Positions 58,699 to 64,000 of a stretch of DNA of 64,000 nucleotides are shown piece by piece (position 1 is the stretch's first letter; each line of letters opens with the position of its first letter). The position numbers were made by a program, and so were the translations under genes. A model generated the notes under the pieces. That model saw only the letters and a program-made list of their open reading frames with translations, was not told where the DNA came from and did no database searches. Source of the DNA: Paratinospora sagittata (taxonomy: Eukaryota > Streptophyta > Magnoliopsida > Ranunculales > Menispermaceae); contig CM069599.1 in the NCBI GenBank assembly GCA_035771175.1, positions 38,069,707 to 38,133,706 of the forward strand, written 5' to 3'.

Positions 58699-59639
58699 AA
58701 TAGGTTACCGCTGTGCCTTAAATGTTATGGAACGGAAAGTTGTACAATGGAAATCAATGGAAATGACAGTTGCATATGGTTGTATGACGTATCTGTGAGA
58801 TTCTATTATTGACTTAATTAGTGAGTATTGTGGAATGTTTGGAGGAGTAGGAAATGGCTTTTGATACGTGAGAATGGGAAATTGTGTTGTAACTTTTTTC
58901 TGAGGCCAATTTTAGTCCTTGTCATGATCATTAGTTCATTACTAAATGACTGACTGACTGGGCGATAAATTACGTTCTAAGATCCACCACAGCACCACAG
59001 CTTTATGTTCGGTTCTCCCTATAGTTGGAGAAAGGGCGTGGGAAGAATGGGTTGCTTCATTTTCAACTGACTCGAAAAGAAGGCACTCGGGTTGAGGAAG
59101 AAAAAGGGCAAGTAGCGCAACAACATGGAGAGCTGACTTCAGTTGTTGAGTGATGCTTAGGGACGTAGCAATCGATAGAGGAAAGGAGTCGAGGAGCGTG
59201 AGAGAGTGAAATAATAGGATCATTACTGTACTTGTGGATGGTGCGGTTTCGTTAAATGGCCCATCTATAAAATTGATTAATTTGAGTCAATAAGTAACGA
59301 GGAGGAGTTGGGTTGGCAAGTGGCAATTTGCAACCCAATTGATTGGTTTTTGTGGCAAGTTGCGACCCTCTCTAGTCTCTACTTTCTCTATTCTTTTGCT
59401 TCTTTACTTTTTGTCTTTCTCACTCTCCCATAAGTTATAAAATTTAGGAAAGGGTATGTTGGGAAATTAGAGCAAGACCAACTTGATTGGCTTATGTCAT
59501 TCTAAAAGTGTATGATTGGGGAAACCTTGACATTAACATGATTGAATTTGAGCCGTGTCTGTCTCTATATGCGAGTGGGTGTGACTTCAGATGCAGATGC
59601 GTGTTTGGCTTGTTTTCTCATATCTGTTTAGCTGTTATC
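58699..59639. other. Intergenic region between Aha1-like and PHL6-like genes
   Basis: Probable 3'UTR to about 58930, then no recognisable coding sequence. The ORF on the - strand at 58942-59223 is without family features. The promoter of the following gene must lie here. Confidence 0.5.
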
Positions 59640-60397
59640 TCTCTCTTTCTCTCTCTCTCCCCCTCCGAATCGGGAAAATTCCTTCTTGCATTTCAAGGTA
59701 ATAACACCTCTTCCTCCTTCAGTAGGCCTTTATTCTCCAACAGAAGCACCATTTTCAGAATATTTGTTCATTTTGTACCATGCAATTGGATTGCTAAAAT
59801 CATTTTCGTTCATTATTGTGCTGCGTACTGTTGGATTTGCTGCTGTTGCATCCATCTCCTGCTTCTTTTTTTTTTTCTCCGTTCAAAAGCCAAACATACA
59901 AGTACAACCCACCTCAACATATGCTTTATTTCTTGGCTTTCTGAATATCATATCGAGAAATTGCTTCAACAGATGTGTCTCACTTTATATATATGATGTT
60001 GTCACCTTTGACTCTCTTATCCATAACTCACCTCATACAACACCCAAGTCGCCCTTTGCTTGAGCAATGCCTCACCTCTCTTGGAACTTCTTTTCCAAAA
60101 GACCAATATACTTAAAAAGTGCGTTTGTCTTGACTGAAATTTTATTCTTGATCCTCATTTTATATTTGCATACACTCTTGTGCTTCTCCCGTGTCCTCAT
60201 GCTATGTAATCAGTTTAAATCCTGATGTTGCATCTCATTCATTTATTTTACACAATATTCCATCTCTTTCTTTCTGATTTGCTTAAAATATTTGTTGTAG
60301 AACTTCTCCAAAGGACTCTGGCAGACTACATTTATCTTTCAGTATTGATGGTGTGAATTGATATTTGCCTGATTATATATGCTGTGTTCTGAGGACC
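59640..60397 (+). other. 5'UTR exon and intron of the PHL6-like gene
   Basis: A (CT)n-rich leader at 59640-59697 ends TTTCAAG before GTAATAAC. An acceptor TTGTTGTAG ends at 60300, and the second exon carries 97 untranslated bases to the ATG at 60398. Pyrimidine-rich leaders with an intron are common in plant regulatory genes. Inferred from splice signals. Confidence 0.55.
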
Positions 60398-63259
60398 ATG
60401 AATCATCACGAAGCCATTACTCTTAAAGAGAATCAGTCTCCTAAGGGAAAGATAGAAACTTATTCTACATCCATTCCCCCAACCCTTGAATCAAAAACTG
60501 AAAGTATATTGGACTTGGGTTGCTCACCCACTGCATACCAATCCCTCGGCGTACAAAAGGAATCACTCAATTTCCCTCGTCTCCCAAGACCATCCTCACT
60601 CCAACCCCTGAAATCCAGTCTAAACACAGAATCAAGTGATCCTAAGCCTCATAATTCTCATGCTCAGTGTCCTAAGATAATGTTTTCTCGCTCCTCTACC
60701 TTCTGCACCAACTTACACTTGTCATCTTCAAAAAGCTCTGTAATTCATCAATACCTTGGTAGCTTGCCCTTTCTCCCACATCCCCCAAAATGTGAACAGC
60801 CTTCTGATGTGCATTCATCAAAATCTACACTGCTTCTGGGTGGAGCTTCAAGCAATCAATCGCCTAAAGAGATGTTTGAGAATGCGGCAAAGAACTTCCT
60901 AAAGTTTCCCGAAAATGCATTGGATAGTAGAACTTGCACGAGTTATGATAGCGGCAGTTTAACATTTACTGAGCAACTGGAACTGCAGATGCTGTCTGAG
61001 GAGCTTGACATAGTTATAACAGACAATTGTGAAAATCCAAGGCTTGATGTGAGTACATTTTACACTTCCCCATATTTCTCATATGAATGGATGGTATATT
61101 ATTTGATGTTCAATTATTCTGTAATTCTCTTCCCATCTCTTTGTGGTACTGTTTGTTGTGAAATCCAAGCTAACAATGCATAAAGTATGAGAATGGTGCA
61201 CCAAAGAGCCATTTGTGTTGCTGTGTTCTTCTGAATTTCCTATGCTTTACCCCTGTAGGGAGGGGATAGGTTGCTTCTCCCCTTATTCCATTTTGAAACT
61301 CCTAATTGTAATCTAAAGAAAACTCTGCTTTTGAATTGGCATTTCTGATTATGTCTACTTCTAATCCTATTTAATAAGACTGCTAAAGTCTCAAAATTTG
61401 CTAAAATTTCTGACAATTTAATTCTCCTTAAAAAATCATGGCACTTTGCCAGCATCTTTTCCATTTGTGCTCCACTAATTCTGCAGAATGTTGTATAAAG
61501 AAAAACTGTCTATAAATATCCTACTGTATACATAAGCAATCACGGTGCACTTCATGCAGGAAATCTATGAGGGAAGCCATATCTCTTTCATTCTAAATGT
61601 TGGAACAGAATGCAATCAGAGCCATCTTCCTTTTGTTCCACCTGTTGAGAGTCAGATCCTTTCAGGCCATCCTAGTTCTGGGTTTGCTGCTGCACACAAA
61701 CCAAGAATGAGGTGGACACCTCAGCTCCATGATTGTTTCATAGAAGCTGTCAACAAGCTAGATGGTTCTGAAAGTAAGAAACTATTCCATGCAACATTTT
61801 AAATCATGTCTTCCATCTCAATTTGTCATCCCCTCCCCCTTCCAAACGAAAGAAAAAAGAAAAAAGAATGAAAAAGGATAAGATGTCTTCCATCTCACAG
61901 TGATCCCTGCAAATTGCAGATGCGACACCAAAGGGTATATTGAAGCTTATGAATATTGAGGGTTTGACCATTTACCATGTGAAAAGCCATCTGCAGGTAG
62001 AGTAGTAAATTTACTTTGTATGTTTTTGTGTTAAACTTAATTAAGCATCCATTTAACTTTCCATTTTCATGCATCCATGCTATCCAGAAATACCGGCTTG
62101 CCAAGCATATTTCAGGTGCCAAAGAAGGTAAAAATGTACAAAGTAAAGAAAAATTAAGTTTCTATAATATGCCACTCTTTTCTCTTGGTTCAATCAATGT
62201 TTGTAAGCATGAAGGCAATGAAGTCTTGAAGTGTGAAACACTAACCTAAGAAATTAGTTGTTTGTCTCAAGGAATAGGTTGTGAAGGAAATGAGCTTGCA
62301 TCATTTCATCAGTTATGCCAATTTTCCATAAAAGAGAAAACCTGAAAAATAAAAGATGTTGGGAGTTGTTAAACTCCTACCTTATGAATATGGTTCTATT
62401 CCGAAAATCTTAATGATAACAATAAATGGAAAAAAAATGCTTTCTTACTAATGAAAGTATTGCTTAGTCATGTGATGTCAAAGAAAACTATTTAGTAAGA
62501 GCTGAAGGAAAATGACGAAGAATGATGGATTGATTTGAGAAAGATGATGCGGTGACTAGATGAAATAAAATAAAAGAGTGCCACACTTGATAATGGTACA
62601 AATGTCTTCATTATATATGTCCAAACCACTTTAATTAGTTTTTCCCATTTTATTTGTAATGGGGGCTACTCTTACCATTTTTCCTGTATGTTCACTTCTA
62701 ATTTTATCTTTCAATGTTTTAGTAACAAATCCCCTTCATTCACTTTCATAAAAAAAAAAGAAAAAATTAAAGTGCTCAAATGAAACTAATTGGAGGGGAT
62801 TTTGTTGGTCACCTGAAGTACTTAAATAATGGTACCATTGGTGCTGATGGTGATGAGGATAGGGAAATTTTCCTTTGGGTGCATCAAAGATAATTTGATA
62901 AAATCCTTTCTTCCTTGGGAGGCTGTGGGTGCTCTATATGTTAAGACTTGTGTATGGTCAGATTATCTTGATTCTTGTTGAAATCTAAAAAGCATGAGAA
63001 ATCAATATGACAACATGTTTTGCAGATAAAAAGAATTCTTGTTTTGAGGAAAAAGTAAAGGTGGCAAGTTCAAACAACAATGAATGTGATGCACACGTGA
63101 AAAGGTCAATCCTTGGCTTTCATGCTTCCCTCTAACTAGGCTAGTTGACAGAAAAATTGTTCTTCACTACTGTTGCTTTATTGATTCAGGGACATGCAAC
63201 TGATTGAGGCATTGCGTATGCAAATGGAGGTTCAGAAACAACTTCATGAGCAATTAGAG
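60398..63259 (+). CDS. PHL6: MYB-CC (GARP) transcription factor, PHR1-like, 3' end outside window
   Basis: Exons in the window: 60398-61048, 61560-61773, 61920-61996, 62088-62127, 63026-63104, 63190-63259 (377 codons so far, open). It starts [13 protein letters not shown]. The GARP/MYB domain covers about residues 264-320: [49 protein letters not shown] coiled-coil segment follows ([20 protein letters not shown], residues 356-375) with the LHEQLE core of MYB-CC factors. Such proteins bind P1BS-type GNATATNC sites and act in phosphate-starvation responses. The PHL6 assignment rests on the N-terminus and on OCT7 being nearby; other PHR-LIKE members are possible. The remaining exon(s) lie beyond 64000. 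Confidence 0.88.
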
Positions 63260-63303
63260 GTTTGTCTCACATTTTTTGGGCAGATCATTGCTTATCTTAA
63301 AAG

Positions 63304-63342
63304 CCATATGATTTTTATTTTATTTTATTTTATTTTATTTTG
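63304..63342 (+). repeat. (TTTTA)n microsatellite
   Basis: About seven ATTTT units, in the intron after the last visible exon of the PHL6-like gene. Confidence 0.8.
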
Positions 63343-63374
63343 GATAAGAGCAATCTGAGCTATTTTGACTACTA

Positions 63375-64000
63375 AGTACCCATCTGACTCAACTCAACTG
63401 AACCTTTTTCCAACTACATGGGGTCACTACATGAAGTTGTTTCCACCACTCCGCTCTATCGAGAGCGAAGTCAACATTCAAATTATAAGAAGTTAAATCT
63501 TTCTTAATTATCTCTGTCCACGTTATTTTAGGCCTACCTCTTCCTCTATTGGTACCCTGCAGGGTTAATAGGTCACTCTTTCTAACTAGTGCATGCAAAG
63601 CCCTATGTTTTATGTGTCCACAATAGTCAGATTCACAATCCAAATTGATAAATTGTACGATCACAATTCAATTCACTTGAAAACGATTTGAATCGGATTC
63701 ATGAATCACTATACTTGTGAATTGTTAGTAAATCGATTTGAATTGTCAGTGAGTTGGTTCGAATTGTAGCGAATCTTAGGTGAATCAATTATCAAACTAA
63801 ATCATTTAGGTAGATCAGTCTAAATCGTTAATTAGCAAAAAAACAAAAAATGTCGTTATAACTCTATGGCTACTTAATGTATATAAATATATGGTTCACA
63901 TATGTATTGTGAATCTTATGATTCATCTATTAAAATCCCAATTTGGTTCATCAAGCCTCAAAACAATTCAATTCCGATTCACGATTTTGACGATCATGTA
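63375..64000 (-). mobile_element. RTE-type tail joined to GAATCG-rich module (composite repeat)
   Basis: On the - strand 63664-63389 encodes CGHIKHRALHALVRKSD, then TNRGRGRPKITWTEIIKKDL, and ALDRAEWWKQLHVV, the C-terminal end of RTE-clade reverse transcriptases, with few breaks. Beyond (63665 to the window edge) the sequence is rich in GAATCG/CGATTC words (ACGATTTGAATCGGATTCAT, AAATCGATTTGAATTGTCAG). It is the best-preserved member of the family in this window. Confidence 0.7.

Noticed and set aside
60365..60397. Earlier in-frame ATG for the PHL6-like gene
   Set aside because: It adds MPDYICCVLRT, not expected in the family; MNHHE fits better, but use of the upstream codon cannot be excluded.

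Overview
The window is plant nuclear DNA, almost certainly from a eudicot. Evidence is the intron-rich genes with GT/GC-AG introns, a GARP/MYB-CC regulator, a plant-type nicotinate/organic-cation transporter, a plastid-targeted-looking DUF1997 protein, plant Copia, L1 and RTE retroelements, and tRNA-derived SINEs. I do not name the species. No bacterial operon, CRISPR array or rRNA gene is present.

Layout from left to right. At 1-1045 is the right part of a TIR-type transposon whose ends are arrays of short palindromes, and which carries a captured first exon of a reticulon-like gene. At 1500-11418 (+) is a complete 23-exon PRMT5. At 13121-16152 (+) is a CWC21/SRRM2-type spliceosomal protein. 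At 17755-27990 (-) is an eight-exon DUF1997 gene whose fifth intron holds a 6.7-kb L1 LINE (19148-25810), inserted across the 5' splice site. At 29568-35120 (-) is the coding part of an OCT7/NIAP-type MFS transporter. Its likely 5'UTR exon lies at about 43961-44090, so its 5'UTR intron appears to contain a second L1 copy of the same family (35739-42988). At 45036-52540 is an old, broken + strand Copia element split by a younger, nearly intact - strand Copia (46422-51646). At 53525-58698 (+) is a small Aha1-N-domain HSP90 co-chaperone-like gene. At 60398 to the window edge (+) is a PHR1-like MYB-CC gene, probably PHL6, cut off by the end of the window.

The six host genes are independent housekeeping or regulatory genes rather than a pathway. 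PRMT5 and CWC21 both touch pre-mRNA splicing: PRMT5 methylates Sm proteins, and CWC21 is a spliceosome component. The OCT7 and PHL6-like pair recalls the Arabidopsis neighbours At3g13050 and At3g13040 (from memory), here separated by about 16-25 kb of retroelements plus the Aha1-like gene.

The most unusual signals come from mobile DNA. They are the palindrome-ended gene-capturing transposon; the L1 whose target-site duplication copies a splice donor; an ATGA overlap between ORF1 and ORF2 kept in both L1 copies; an L1 reverse-transcriptase core replaced by a foreign AT-rich block; and a repeat family that joins a GAATCG-rich module to an RTE-type tail. Host gene models were derived by hand from splice signals and reading-frame continuity. 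All exon sums are multiples of three.
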